This document shows, in pieces, positions 1-10,835 of a DNA stretch of 38,450 bases (position 1 is the stretch's first letter; every line of letters starts with the position of its first letter). The stretch lies in the NCBI RefSeq assembly GCF_000485595.1, contig NW_014577088.1, positions 138,889 to 177,338 on the forward strand, given 5' to 3'. The notes below the pieces were generated by a model. The model was not told the DNA's origin, did not search any database, and saw only the letters and a list, made by a program, of their open reading frames with translations. The stretch comes from Priapulus caudatus. Its lineage: Eukaryota > Priapulida > Priapulimorpha > Priapulimorphida > Priapulidae. The position numbers and the translations under genes are program-made.

Positions 1-710
1 CACCGTATCCTCCTCCGAAGCCACCGTATCCTCCTCCGAAGCCACCGTATCCTCCTCCGAAGCCACCGTATCCTCCATAGCCACCGTATCTTCTTCTACC
101 GTATCCTCCATAGCCACCGTATCTTCTTCTACCGTATCCTCCATAGCCACGGTACGCATGGGCAACACCCAGTACCTAAAAAGGCACAGCAGAAATTGTA
201 AATGCATTGCAGGTTTGTGAGTAATGCGTGTCCAGTTAATCAATATGTGATTAAATTCATCGAACAACAAGCACTATATAAATAACATACAACAACTACA
301 TCAATGTAGGTTCTACACTTTTTCGGGTTCTCTCTGGGAATTCCAGAAGGCACGTTGGGCAATCAAGCAATTTTTTCCTTATTGCTAATTTGAATCAATT
401 AAGCATTATATAAGTGGCCACAATACACAGGAGGTTAACTAAATCAGTTTGGATATATGTAAACATCAAGCTTTGAAAACACACCATGACTGTGTTGGTA
501 GGCTGTCAAAAGTGAATAGTTGGAAATCAAGGCATGATGATTAGGCAATCATGGCACGTCAGGAGATTTATGGGATGTCACAATTTAGACTCAGCATTGA
601 AGGCATGTCAGACACAGGATGCCTGCATGGGGAGAACCCTTCTCTTATTTTACTATACTTACCAGAACAAGAGCCAAAACGGCAACAAGGATGGTTGTTG
701 AAAGCTTCAT
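1..710 (-). CDS. secreted Gly/Tyr/Arg-rich repeat protein, two coding exons, 3' end cut by window edge
   Basis: Spliced model built by eye. The exon at 710-663 starts with ATG and encodes MKLSTTILVAVLALVL, ending at a strong donor (CTG|GTAAGT). The exon at 175-1 follows a pyrimidine-rich acceptor (...CCTTTTTAG|G) and continues in phase 0 with VLGVAHA, then Tyr-Arg-Gly. Together they form a classic signal peptide of about 23 residues with an Ala-His-Ala cleavage site. The mature part is low-complexity: YGGYGGYG blocks separated by Arg-Arg-Arg (twice), then three or more GFGGGYG heptads running off the window, giving 74 residues visible. The tribasic spacers could be processing sites. Gly/Tyr-rich secreted proteins of this look include invertebrate cuticle, shell or tube matrix proteins and nematode YGGYG antimicrobial peptides; I cannot choose between them. 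The role is inferred from composition only; the splice model is well supported. Confidence 0.8.
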
Positions 711-1084
711 CACGACTTCTTTTCTTGTTTCTAGGCTGACTAAAAACGAGAGTTATGATATATTTATTGTCTACTATTATTACATATTATTCATTACTCA
801 TTTAATGTATAGAACAAATAATAATAAAGAAATATACGTAAACATTACATAAATGTATCTACGCCAAATGTCTATTTTATACATAAACTGGTTTATAGTG
901 GAATGAAAGTTTATCTGTATTAAATTAAAATTCATAACCAAATAATGAAAAATCACATATATATAACACATGAATTTGTACTAATAATTAATCTAACATA
1001 ACCAAAAACTTACAATAACAAATAAATATAGTCTTAAACCTTTAGTAAAACGTTGCATATATAGACAAGAAAATCAAATCATAC

Positions 1085-1160
1085 CTTGTATTGAAGGAAG
1101 CTGGCACTATGCTTGCAAACCGTGTTATGTATCTCACTACCAGAGCCTCGGTCTTTTATA
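1085..1160 (-). promoter_or_regulatory. TATA promoter and 5' non-coding exon of the Gly-rich secreted protein gene
   Basis: On the minus strand TATAAAAG occupies 1160-1153. About 30 bases downstream the start of transcription is expected near 1129. A short untranslated exon would run to 1085, where CAAG|GTATGA is a good donor. The next exon begins at one of three AG acceptors between 740 and 731, just before the ATG at 710. This gives a compact TATA-box, short-leader, three-exon layout typical of abundantly expressed secreted-protein genes. The start site and the choice of acceptor are inferred. Confidence 0.6.
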
Positions 1161-1165
1161 TTACT

Positions 1166-2366
1166 CAAGTTTACCTTGACCCACATACATTTCCACAAGT
1201 GGTTTTAATAATCCGGCAGATCCACAATATTTTTTTGTCAAGAAGATGACGGGGCACTTTTGAACAAAAGACACATCATGAGTGGCTCATACCGGGTTTA
1301 CACCCACTCAAAATACCTCACATCACAAGTCACTGTTTGCATTTTTGTGCAAAGGTCCCAAGATAAATGTCAGAGTAAGAAGATTTTATGTGGTTTGTTA
1401 TTTTACAAAGGTCTCGTTGTTCGGGTATGGAAGCATACTATCAGGAGTTAATAATGACAATTTGTCAACAAAATTATGCACACCTGTGTCAGTTCAAAAT
1501 TGATGTGTGCATTTTATTAAATTCATGTATCTGTATCTGGTTAGGAAAACATGTGACATATATATATATGTACTCCCAGAAAAAATTGCGCATTACATTT
1601 TATATCTGTAATCAAAAGCCATGTAGGTTAAAGTGACATCAAACGTGTATACGAGTAGTAAGAATACAACAAAACTATGTCTGAATTAACCTTACATATT
1701 CGTATTGGGAACAAAGTTTCCCATGTACCGGTGTGATTGTCACTTATCTTTGGCATTAAATATCTAATTTATGATTTAAATATAATATTATTATAAAAAT
1801 GACCGTGCATAATTTTATCATACATAGCCAATTACTTAGTCTTATTACGCCAAAATTTTAAGACAACCTTATAAAATGGCTTCGTATTATAGGGAATATC
1901 AAATAAAAAACCTTCAGTCCCTATAGAGAACTGATACACTCCCTAAAATAACGCTTGCCCTATGTACTAAGAACGCTCCAATACGTACCATTCTGCTGCA
2001 AAAAATACCAAAATATGAATACTTGAATGAATTTATAGAGCATGAGAAAAATCAATTTATCTTATATCGAAATCTCATTAGCATATTAAAAGTTCTATAT
2101 GAGGTGTATGGATATCAAAATACTGCATATATATTCTTATGTTATTTAGAACCTATTCAAACGAAATATATGCAATATTCAGTGGCGAACAACAGGTCGT
2201 GACTCGTGAGTCTCGTGACTGTGAAGGATTTAGATATGAATTAGCAGACTTATATTTTATGTAAAGAAAGTCTGATCAGTTGTGGAATTTCTGAACAGTA
2301 TCAGCTTATTACATCTTCTTAGTGCTGGGTGTATAGCCTTGAGTAAAACGAGTTTCCAGGACTTAC
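1166..2366. other. AT-rich stretch between the Gly-rich gene and the last visible CFAP65 exon
   Basis: I read the minus strand through here for the next CFAP65 exon and found none, nor any polyadenylation signal near 2257. A tract at 1438-1466 resembles one arm of the perfect hairpin at 36746-36792 (shared core TATCAGGAG, then TTAATAATGAC or CTAATAATGAC), so a copy of a dispersed repeat lies here. A short (TA)n run sits at 1558-1568. Confidence 0.5.
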
Positions 2367-5300
2367 CAGTGCCATGCAATGTCATAGACCAGTATTCATC
2401 TCCCTTCAGGCCATATTTGCAAACAGCCTGCCCTTGGTAAACCTCTGCCAGCACAGGTCTGAAAGTTGTTTCTGCCAAGAGGGATGACCGTGGTAACAGA
2501 ACACCCTCCGCTGGATTGATGTTAAATGGCAGACTAACATCCCACATAAATTCTGCTGGCATGGAACTAAAATGCAGTAGACGAATGTTTCAATTTATGA
2601 TAATTTATGGTTACGATGACTGAGAAGCAAATGCAGTTGAGAGGGTAGATTGGCAATATTCTAAGGCATAGCAGAGCTCTCCTATAAGTTTAAATTATAC
2701 ATTGGTCGCACACGCACCCAGGCGCACACGGGCGAGTTGTACCTACTCACGAAACAGCATAGATTTTCTGAAAATTTATTAACCTTCTATGTCATTTTGG
2801 GCATTTTATTTTCACCTAAAGAACAGAAAATGTTGAAAAAATACAGAAACATAGATATTTAAAAAGGCTGGAAATTAAGGAATACCGATTAGTCAATTTA
2901 AAACTAATGTCACAGGATTAACAGGATGTTTCAAATTTACTTCAGTTTTGAAGAGATGTCACACCCAACATGTGTTATTAGCCTGGGAAGAACCCCGATA
3001 TAAATGTGTATATATATATACAGACACATATACATACATATAGGTTAAAAAGTATCATAATTCATTTGAACTTCATTCTCGTATTGGTGCATCACAGTTT
3101 GTTGAAATAATGTCTTCCATCTACAAAAACTAAATATATCACCTACATCAGGCAAAAACAAACTCATAATAACGTCAACCTTAAATTGTGCATCTGAAAT
3201 TGGGTAGTAGTTTTCTGACTTAGAGCACAGAATCCAACATCAACTGCAGCAGGTATAACCAGCTCACACTGTGGTGAAACGGCCCGTAGTGGTATCGTGA
3301 AAGTTTCTTTCTGTAATAATAAGGCAGAAAAGTATGTATTCATTAATATGGTGATAATTATGCAGGAGTAATTAGAACTATTAAATGTTGAATACCACAT
3401 GGATAACTGATGACTTCACATGCATGATCAAATATAATAGATTCACATAGATCACAGCAGTTCGAAACAGTCATATCCCTACCGAAGTTTGGATGTTAAT
3501 TGCATCTTCATACACGTCTTTCTGCTCAGGTCGGAAGGTTACTGGCAGAGTAAAACTTGCTCCAGTGCACAGAACGATCGGCTCAGGAAACCGTGTACAG
3601 AAGTGTTTTGTCTTTGGGACACTGGTTGGAGCATAAATCAAATATTACTATACTGTTGTGTTTGTATGCATGAACTGACTATAAAAACAGAGAAGGTATG
3701 TCCACATACACCCACAGCACACATCACATTTCATTACATAACAAATACAGCTTGATAGGTGCTGAGGCTAACGCCACAACCGCTTCTTACCTTCTTACTT
3801 CTTACAGAGAAGTGCTTGCGACTGGAAATTGGTTTATAGCAGAGCTCTACTTTTAAAATAGTAGAAACACGAATATGGAATGTGAAGACAGTAAACTAAA
3901 CAACTCCTATATATATTCTATCAAGAGCACATAGACTCTAGTTTATATGCTTTTCATTCTATATATTCTGGATATAGTTAATTGGTTTTACCGACGCAAA
4001 TGCACGGATTTCCAGTGATATTTGCTAAATTAAACACAGCTCAATATGCTCAGGACAATTATTGCATGAATTCATTACTATAAGTATAACATTTTTTATT
4101 ACATTACACCTCGATGACCATGCGTTACAAATGACACTGCATCCCACCAACTACTGTCATAATATTATGTAATTAATTATAAACCTGCATAACACAGTGG
4201 CTTAATATTTATTCATTTATTTCAGTGCCAGGGTCACTATAAACGACTGAGTATATACGTATGCTTTCTATGTCCATGAGTTATGCTCCGTATTAATGGA
4301 AGAGGAAGAAGAACATCAATTTGGAAATGCATTTCATTCTGATATTCATACTAGCACACTAGCACCTGCTATTTTTTCGCATGCGCAATTCACCTGGAAA
4401 TTGCCAATCATGGATGATTCTTTCAGCAGAAATTTTGCGCTCTACTTCCTCAACCTCTTCTGGGTTCTTACCTCCTACACAACGTTTACTTGTGCTACCT
4501 ATTCCACCATCCCTTCCTCCATCTTCTGATCCTCCTCTTCGCCTCCCTCTCCCCTACATACACGTCTGCCATATCTTCTTCCTCTGCCTCTTCTCATCTA
4601 CTTTATCCACTCCCCTAGCTTGTCCCATCCTCTAGTTTGTCTCCTTCTCTAGCTTCTCCCCTCTTACTTTTGGCACCTCATAAAGCTTCTATACACAGCT
4701 ATACTCTTCTCTCCCTCATATACCATGCAGAGTTGGTTTTATACACTGATAGCAGAGACCAACATTACTCTGTTAAAATAAGACATCGACTAATTCGTCC
4801 ACATTCATTCTTACAAAAATAGAGAATTAGTATTAAGTAGTAAATGGTAAATTGGTAATAAAAATAGAGAAAGCCATGCAGACACTATATTCACAATTAT
4901 CACATTTATTGCTCTTCTAGAAGACGTTAAAAGTTATATAGGTGATAAAACCATAAAAATGTCCATTAAATAAATAAAAATACTAATGGCGAATTGTGTT
5001 AGAATATTGCATTCTTTCTTCCCTTTCTCTTAAATCAATTAATAATAAATGCCCTAGCTTGCCTGTTATACGCAGTTAAAAAATAGTTGCCAAGAGTACA
5101 ATATGGGGTGGCAGTTGCCAGTGGCACCGCTGGCATTGTATGCAAGCGATCACTGATAGATTTTAAATCATTTTAAAAAACGTTCTTAGTGAATATTAAA
5201 CCTCAAAATTAAGTATTTAGCATAATTTAAACCTGATTTATCTAAAGCCATGAATTCCACCTACATCAACGTTCTTCTTTAAATATAATACAATAGCAAA

Positions 5301-5442
5301 CCTAATAACAACTATATTGGTTTTTACCTGTGTGTGATCTTTATGGTCGTATTTTGTTGGACATTTTTAAGCACAATATATTTCACATACTCTGCATTTG
5401 GTTTCCAGCTTTGCCATGTCATATCACCTTTAATTTCCAAAC
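2367..5442 (-). CDS. CFAP65: CFAP65 (CCDC108) N-terminal region, four exons, partial gene
   Basis: Exons on the minus strand: 5442-5328, 3621-3483, 3310-3180 and 2566-2367. Intron phases agree at every junction (2/2, 0/0, 2/2), and the first exon opens in phase 1. Residues follow the order known for CFAP65: GLEIKGDMTWQSW, YIVLKNVQQNT, then VPKTKHFCTRFPEPIVL, ASFTLPVTFRPEQKDVYED, KETFTIPLRAVSP, and an ASH/Ig-like unit with NINPAEGVLLPRSS, TTFRP and QAVCKYG. This matches the stretch around residues 140-350 of the roughly 1,900-residue vertebrate protein. CFAP65 is a multi-ASH-domain component of the central apparatus of motile cilia and sperm flagella. The last donor (CACTG|GTAAGT at 2366) demands further exons that I do not find before the next promoter. 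Codons are AT-ending, unlike the ankyrin gene at 29 kb. The splice model and identity are strong; completeness is not. Confidence 0.85.
3622..5327 (-). other. large CFAP65 intron
   Basis: This 1.7-kb intron separates two exons whose phases match. It is AT-rich except for a pyrimidine-rich block at about 4470-4680 (purine-rich on the gene strand), which contains short open frames but no recognisable protein. Short frames elsewhere in it look like chance. Confidence 0.6.
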
Positions 5443-5835
5443 CTGTTACAAAGAAATCGTTATTTAAATGCAGCTACATATATATACTATACTATTCGAT
5501 CTATATAGTCAAATATTCTCCTGAATAAGATATATGCTGATATCATGAAAGATACAAAAGCTACAAAGTAAATTAAACAGAACACATGTGCCCTGTTATT
5601 AAACTACTTGTCACCATCAAAGAAATTCGTAGATGGTCAGTTGCAAACTACCAACCCTGACTCAAGAACACTGCATCATATATTATTAGCCTTGAGACGA
5701 GGTAAAATGGAAATTTTACGAGCTATCGTTTATTAAAATGTGTGTTTTATATAATATGGTCTGAGAACATTGAAGCACCTGAATCTGGCAATACGTACTA
5801 TGGTAAAGGCTTTGCTTTTCTGAATTTCTTGTAAC

Positions 5836-5886
5836 CGTTTTCATCTTCTGACCTATTCTCATCATGTTCATTATAGACTTTTACAC
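5836..5886 (-). CDS. possible upstream CFAP65 exon (acidic stretch)
   Basis: After a very good acceptor (a run of seven T then AG, ending at 5887) an open frame reads VKVYNEHDENRSEDEN. If the weak donor AACG|GTTACA at 5835 is used, the exon is 51 bases, leaves in phase 1 and joins the 5442 exon to make the Gly codon of GLEIKG. Using the frame further runs into a stop at about 5800, or needs a donor (CCATA|GTACGT) of the wrong phase. The acidic composition would suit the poorly conserved N-terminus, but there is no homology to prove it. Confidence 0.3.
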
Positions 5887-5938
5887 CTAAAAAAAGTTTT
5901 GCTTTTTATTAGATAAATGAATGCCATTGGAATCTAAC

Positions 5939-6217
5939 GCTGAGAGGGTCTATGTCCCCCAGGGTACTCCCGGAACGTACCCTGGGTACGGTCCGGTATA
6001 CCGGAACTACCCTGGTACATATCTAAATATGCCGGACCCGCTACCTCGCCTACTCACTAAACGAGTCTAGGCGCAGTCGCTACATACGCCTACTGGCCCT
6101 TAACCTAACCCTAACCCCATATCAGATAGTTACCAGGGTAACGTTCTGCTATATAGGCCGGGGACCGGCTACCCAGGCGCTACGCGTTCCGGCGCGAGTA
6201 CCCTGGGGGGGGGACAT
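5939..6217. mobile_element. telomere-repeat palindromic MITE, family 1, copy A (noisy)
   Basis: It opens with GCTGAGAGGGTCTATGTCCC, the terminal inverted repeat also seen at 13002, 17549 and 20697, followed by the CCAGGGTAC / CCGGAACGTACCCTGG modules and a short CCCTAA tract at about 6107-6118. The right end stops at GGGGGGACAT without the usual last bases, and no target-site duplication is visible. Single-base indels relative to the other copies are frequent. Confidence 0.75.
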
Positions 6218-6365
6218 CAGATCCTGGGTGCAGCGGTAGTCTAATTGGCTCTGCTCACACATTGACCGATTTAGCCAGGGCGTATGCCGCGACGGTTATA
6301 AAAAATTTGCTCTCGGTGAATACGCTGCGGCGTACGTCGAATAAGTTATGCGGTAGCTTTGTATA

Positions 6366-6505
6366 AGTTGAAGGCACGCGCGTGAAGCACGTGAAGCAGC
6401 GCGCTGGAAGCACGCTGAAGCACGCTGGAAGCACGGCTGGCAAGCCACGCCCTGCAAGCACGCCTGAAGCACGGATGAAGCACGCTGAAAGCACGCGCGC
6501 GTATA
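6366..6505. repeat. degenerate GAAGCACG short tandem repeat
   Basis: The motif CTGAAGCACG / CTGGAAGCACG recurs about ten times with variable spacing. It lies in the left flank of the foldback. The reading frame through it is low complexity and not credible as a gene. Confidence 0.6.
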
Positions 6506-7004
6506 CGTCGTTTTATACGGCGAGGTTGTCTAAAAATTTAGGCATGGCCCTTCAAATTTTCCGCACGGGTATGCAGCCGCTCATGCCCATACGGTCCCGC
6601 GATACGCGGGCCATAGAGTTGTAAGGCAAGTTGCCGATCGTTGACACACGTTCGACACACGGTTACTTCGACAAATACGCTCGACGATAATCTGTCTAGC
6701 GCTACCCAAAACCCTTATTTCTAACTTATGAGTAACGTGCCCTTTGAAACCTATGTGTAACTTATCTCCAACGCCATATTGACGTATGCCTAGTACGATT
6801 TTACGTGTTCCGGACGACTCACAGAACTTACTGAACGTGCTTTTCTAACTGTACACTACCGTATATGGGGCGTATTGCAGGCGTTTGAGGGGAATTGGTA
6901 GTATAAAGAGATGGTAATTGGCATGTTGTTACTAGCGACGTGATGTTGATACTGTGATGCTCGTAGTGCGTTATGATTTGAATCGCATTCTAGGGACAAC
7001 TACC

Positions 7005-7229
7005 CCTGGACAATTGAACCACCGGCACAATTACCCCCCGCGGACAATTACCCACCAGGACAAATTACCCACCCAGGACGATTACCCACCCGCGACAAAT
7101 TACCCACCAGGACAATTACCGACCAGCGGACAATTAACCCCCGGACAATTACCACCAGGACAATTACCCACCAGGACAATACCCACCAGCGACAATTACC
7201 CGCCAGGGCACAATTACCCACCTAACCTT
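7005..7229 (+). repeat. 16-bp minisatellite, forward array
   Basis: About 14 tandem copies of GGACAATTACCCACCA, with many one-base length differences between units. The same unit appears reverse-complemented at 9847-10162, making the two arrays opposite sides of one foldback. Confidence 0.85.
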
Positions 7230-7759
7230 CCATAAGGATAAAAATTCCCCCTGCGCGTAAATTTTTGTCCGCTGCAAACATAATGTATGATCTGGCCAAA
7301 AGAGAGAAAATGTCTACCCATTGTGTCAGGAGAACAGCGCGTCGCATAATGACGGGGGGGGCGCGAGGAGTCGCCCCTACACCTCCCTATAATGACGAAG
7401 CTTGTAACTCCAAATGCATCTTGCTCTTGCGCCATGCTACATTATGTTATGTAACTGGCTTGTAGCGTGTGCTGCGATATGCTGGCATCGGCTTGTTGTG
7501 CGTGCGTGTGCTGTCGTACGTGAGTGGGAAGGTATAGCTGAATTTACAAGAATTATTTTTACAAGTGTTAAATACTTGTGCTGAAGCTGGGGGGGGAAGA
7601 GCATGCCCACTCCGAAAAAATTCCTTTTTATTTGAGTGGCCAAAATGCCGGCTGCAATTTTGACGCATTAATTCTAGGCTGCATCGTATCGTGCATTTTG
7701 TGCCTGGAGCCTTATATTTTGTAGGATTGATGATATTATCAGCAATTTGACCCACATGA

Positions 7760-9310
7760 CAAATACATTCACTACTTTACTGCAAAAAATATAAACGTAC
7801 TTAATTAGTCAATTTTCACAGCGTGATATATAAATTCTTGTTATAAGCGTCATGTAAGTCTGCCACTTGTGGGAAGTACTGCTATATTTTGCATATGCTA
7901 CATTCCTTTACTTTCACTTCATGAATAGTATATAACAATAATTCTAGGACAGTGCGCGCCCAAAAATGAAAACACATGGTACATGGCTGAATGCTTGTGT
8001 AACAGAATAGAATTTCTGAATAAAGTTTCAAATCATAAACTGAATTGTCTAATATGAGTGTTTTAGAATCATTAGTTTTCACATATTCATCTCTTGAATC
8101 GTATACAGATTTTTAGTTTTTATTTGCATTGCTGATACAGGTAGCTGATATGCCTACATTCTGAAAACACATGCATTATCCATTATATCGCAATACATAC
8201 ATCTAATGATGCCTATTCAATAAATTCCGAATTTTAACAACGCCTTGAGGGCAGCAGACTCGCCAATTTCAGCGCATCGATAAATCGAACACGCCTTTAT
8301 GGTAGGATATTGCGAGCCGGAAAGATTGCAAAGATGGACTCAGCATCATGCGAGCGACTTAGATGCCGCGCGGCAGCGCACGCTCCGGCGAGTACTCGCC
8401 AGCCACTGTCCCGTAGGCCAGAGTATTACTAATGTCTACGCCGAAAGTAATTACGATGAGCGCGTGTCGCCGTCGCCTGCTGCTTTCTTATTTACGCGAG
8501 TGTGACATTCTACCGCGAATTGCAATAGCAGCGCTAATAAATTTAACTTGAAGAATAACAAGAACAACAACTACAAGAGATAAACGCGATGCGGCGACTG
8601 GCCAGGCCTGCGCGTGGCCGAGCACGCCCTTCTAAAATAAATATATGCTTATTCATTAGCCGCTTCACACGGAGCGAAGGAACTCGGCTCGAAAACGACC
8701 CGCTGTCGAAAAACGACACGGGGAGCCGTCGTTGTAGAGAGCCTTCACATTTATGCTATGCCGAAGATGCGAGCTGCAGAAAAAAAATACAATGGCGTCC
8801 AAGGCGACAATGCGAATTAAACAAGATCAGAGGTCTTTGCTGACTGACTTCAACTATTCTAGTTTACTTTCGCTGTTGTGACGTACTAATTCCAACCCAG
8901 TCGGCGCGTTCACACGGCAAAAATGCAACCAGGACTTCGCGCCGTTGTTCCGACCCGAGTCGTTTTCGTACGAAGAAAACGCTCCGGTCGTGAACGCGTG
9001 CGTCCCGGACGCATTTGACACGCGCCGTCAGTTTTCAGACCGAGTTCCTTCGCTCCGCCGTGAACGGCGCGCTATTGTATTAAGCGAACCCAAAATGCTC
9101 TGACTGTACGTGGTGCCATGGTGCTGCGCCTCACTTCCGCGCTGCTGATGCGCCAGCGCTGAGCCGATACTTGCCCGATATGAACTTCAATAGCGCAGTG
9201 TTTCATGTTGTATAAAACATTAACTCATTATGCGCACCATGCCGCAGCTTTAACGTTGGCAGCAAGCAAATGCATGATACTTGTACGATACGTGCACACG
9301 CACGCCACGG
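7760..9310. repeat. 1.5-kb duplicated block, copy 1 (of 21047-22510)
   Basis: From TTACTGCAAAAAATAT near 7778 to the CACG array after 9280 the sequence parallels 21047-22510 base for base, apart from very many extra single bases in this copy. No gene is evident in either copy. It contains the palindromic MITE at 8657-9074. Confidence 0.85.
8657..9074. mobile_element. palindromic MITE with TAGCCGCGTTCACACGG ends, copy 1
   Basis: The ends are inverted: TAGCCGC..TTCACACGGAGCGAAGGAACTCG on the left and its reverse complement on the right, with CGAAAACGACCCG modules inside. In this copy the arms carry unmatched single-base insertions; in the sister copy at 21848-22233 they pair cleanly. The terminal TA on both sides may be a 2-bp target duplication. 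Confidence 0.7.
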
Positions 9311-9575
9311 CACGCATGCACGCAACGCTGTACGTGCGCCACGCACGCACGAAGCCACGCACGCCACGCACGCCACGTCTTACGTGCCCATGCAGTGCAC
9401 GCGTCTACCTTGCCACACACACGCACGTTATCGCACGCGACGAAACACTATGCCCCACACAGTCTACACAGCGATATACCTGCACACGCCCACAACGAGC
9501 ACGCACGCTACGAAACGTGTACCTGCCACACGCGCCACGGCACGCAGCGCACGCACGCGCACGATCATCTGTGAA
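9289..9575. repeat. irregular CACGCACG array
   Basis: Degenerate repeats of CACGCACG/CACGCCACG. The corresponding site of the sister block (about 22440-22515) has a cleaner, shorter array. All long frames here are His/Ala/Arg/Thr low complexity produced by the 4-bp repeat. Confidence 0.8.
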
Positions 9576-9846
9576 TGTCAACAGACACGCCCTTCGCTCT
9601 CTGCCCAACCATGACACATACAAATACACGCCTGACCTGCTCTATGACGTCACTGTGCCAAACACGTCTTATATCGGGTGATCGGAAAATGTCGCAAATA
9701 AGTCAAAATAGGTCAGCAGTATCAGCCAAACTGCTTGAAGTTTGCAAATTATGAAAAAAAAATCATGAAGTGAGTCCGTTAGCGATGAATCATCATTACT
9801 GTAGCGCGGGCTGGTGTGTAGAGTTGCGTGGGGGGGCGGGGATAGG

Positions 9847-10162
9847 AGTAATCCTGGGTGGGCCGTGGCGTAATTGTCCTGGTGGGCCTAATTGTCCGGA
9901 TGGTAATTGCTCCTGCAGCTGGATAATTGTCCGCGTCGTGGGTAAGTTGTCCGGCGTCGGCGTAGTTGTCCTAAGCTGCGCGTAATTGCCCTCTGCGTAG
10001 GTAATTGTCCTAGTGCGGTAATTGATCCTGGTGGGTAATTGTCTGGTGGGTAATCTCCTGGTGGGTAAATCGTCGGGTGAGGTAATTAGCTCCTACGTGG
10101 GTAATTGTCCGGGGGTGTAATTTGTCCGGCTGGGTCTAATTGATCAGTGGGTAGTTGTCGGA
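9847..10162 (-). repeat. 16-bp minisatellite, inverted array
   Basis: About 17 degenerate copies of TGGTGGGTAATTGTCC, the reverse complement of the unit at 7005-7229. Unit boundaries are blurred by indels. Confidence 0.85.
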
Positions 10163-10835
10163 ATACGATTTGAAATCATCGAGCGGGCAGCCCTTTTATA
10201 CTAGGGCCGTAGATCACCTGCATACGTCTTGGCATTTCTGCTTTCTTTTTTTCGCGCGCTATCCTGCACAACGTATAGACTATCCTTGGGCCATTAAGTT
10301 ATGTAGAACGCCGGCAACACCCCTAAGCATTCGTTTGGTATAAGCTAGTATCTTCATAAGTATATCGAAACGCTTCTATATACATTACTAATGCGTTAAG
10401 TATACGCTCCAACTCGTTATGAATACGCCTATGATATAGCCCCAACTGAAAAAACATCGCATAGTCAGCGTATGCCAGCCGTTTAGCAGAAATTTTTGAT
10501 ACCTCCGGCCATACGCTGTCTAACAATCGTCCAATGTGTGACAGGCGCCATAACACTTACAACAATTGTACATATCATGATGTATATCAGCATTTGTGTA
10601 ACTCTGTTGGGGATGTTGCTGATACTCTCTACCTTTCAAATTATCATGATAGTTTTTGGATACCCATCTCGCATCTTTACGCTGAATGGCACCAGTTCTG
10701 AAGCGTATAGGAGCACCAGCCTGGCGAAGCATGATATTCTAATATCGCGGCCCCAGAACTAATAAATAATTTCAAATGTTCACTTCAGTTTCTAACTTGA
10801 GCGTTTGCCTCCTCGCTTCTACAGTTCTAGCGCAT

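Larger units (their letters stand above)
6247..10552. mobile_element. 4.3-kb foldback element with inverted minisatellite arms
   Basis: The outer ends are inverted copies of each other: 6247-6315 (around CACACATTG, CGATTTAG, GCGTATG and an A-rich AAATTT core) matches the reverse complement of 10490-10552. A second inverted match lies at about 6972-7010 against 10140-10185 (GATTTGAATCG / GATTTCAAATCG next to ATTC and ACAACTACCC). Between them lie the minisatellites at 7005-7229 and 9847-10162 in opposite orientation, and the block duplicated at 21047-22510. No transposase frame is visible. I found no convincing target-site duplication, so the exact ends are approximate. Confidence 0.55.

Noticed and set aside
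2257-2366. Extension of the CFAP65 exon to the stop at 2257
   Set aside because: The strong donor CACTG|GTAAGT falls exactly where homology to CFAP65 stops; the rest reads as intron.
7005-7229. CRISPR array
   Set aside because: Units are contiguous 16-mers without unique spacers, and the genome is eukaryotic.
6954-7235. Pro/Asn/Tyr-rich frame
   Set aside because: It is the translation of the 16-bp minisatellite and breaks where unit length changes.
9205-9681. His/Ala/Arg/Thr-rich frames, here and at 10965-11733
   Set aside because: Every frame of a CACG repeat is open; these are microsatellite translations.
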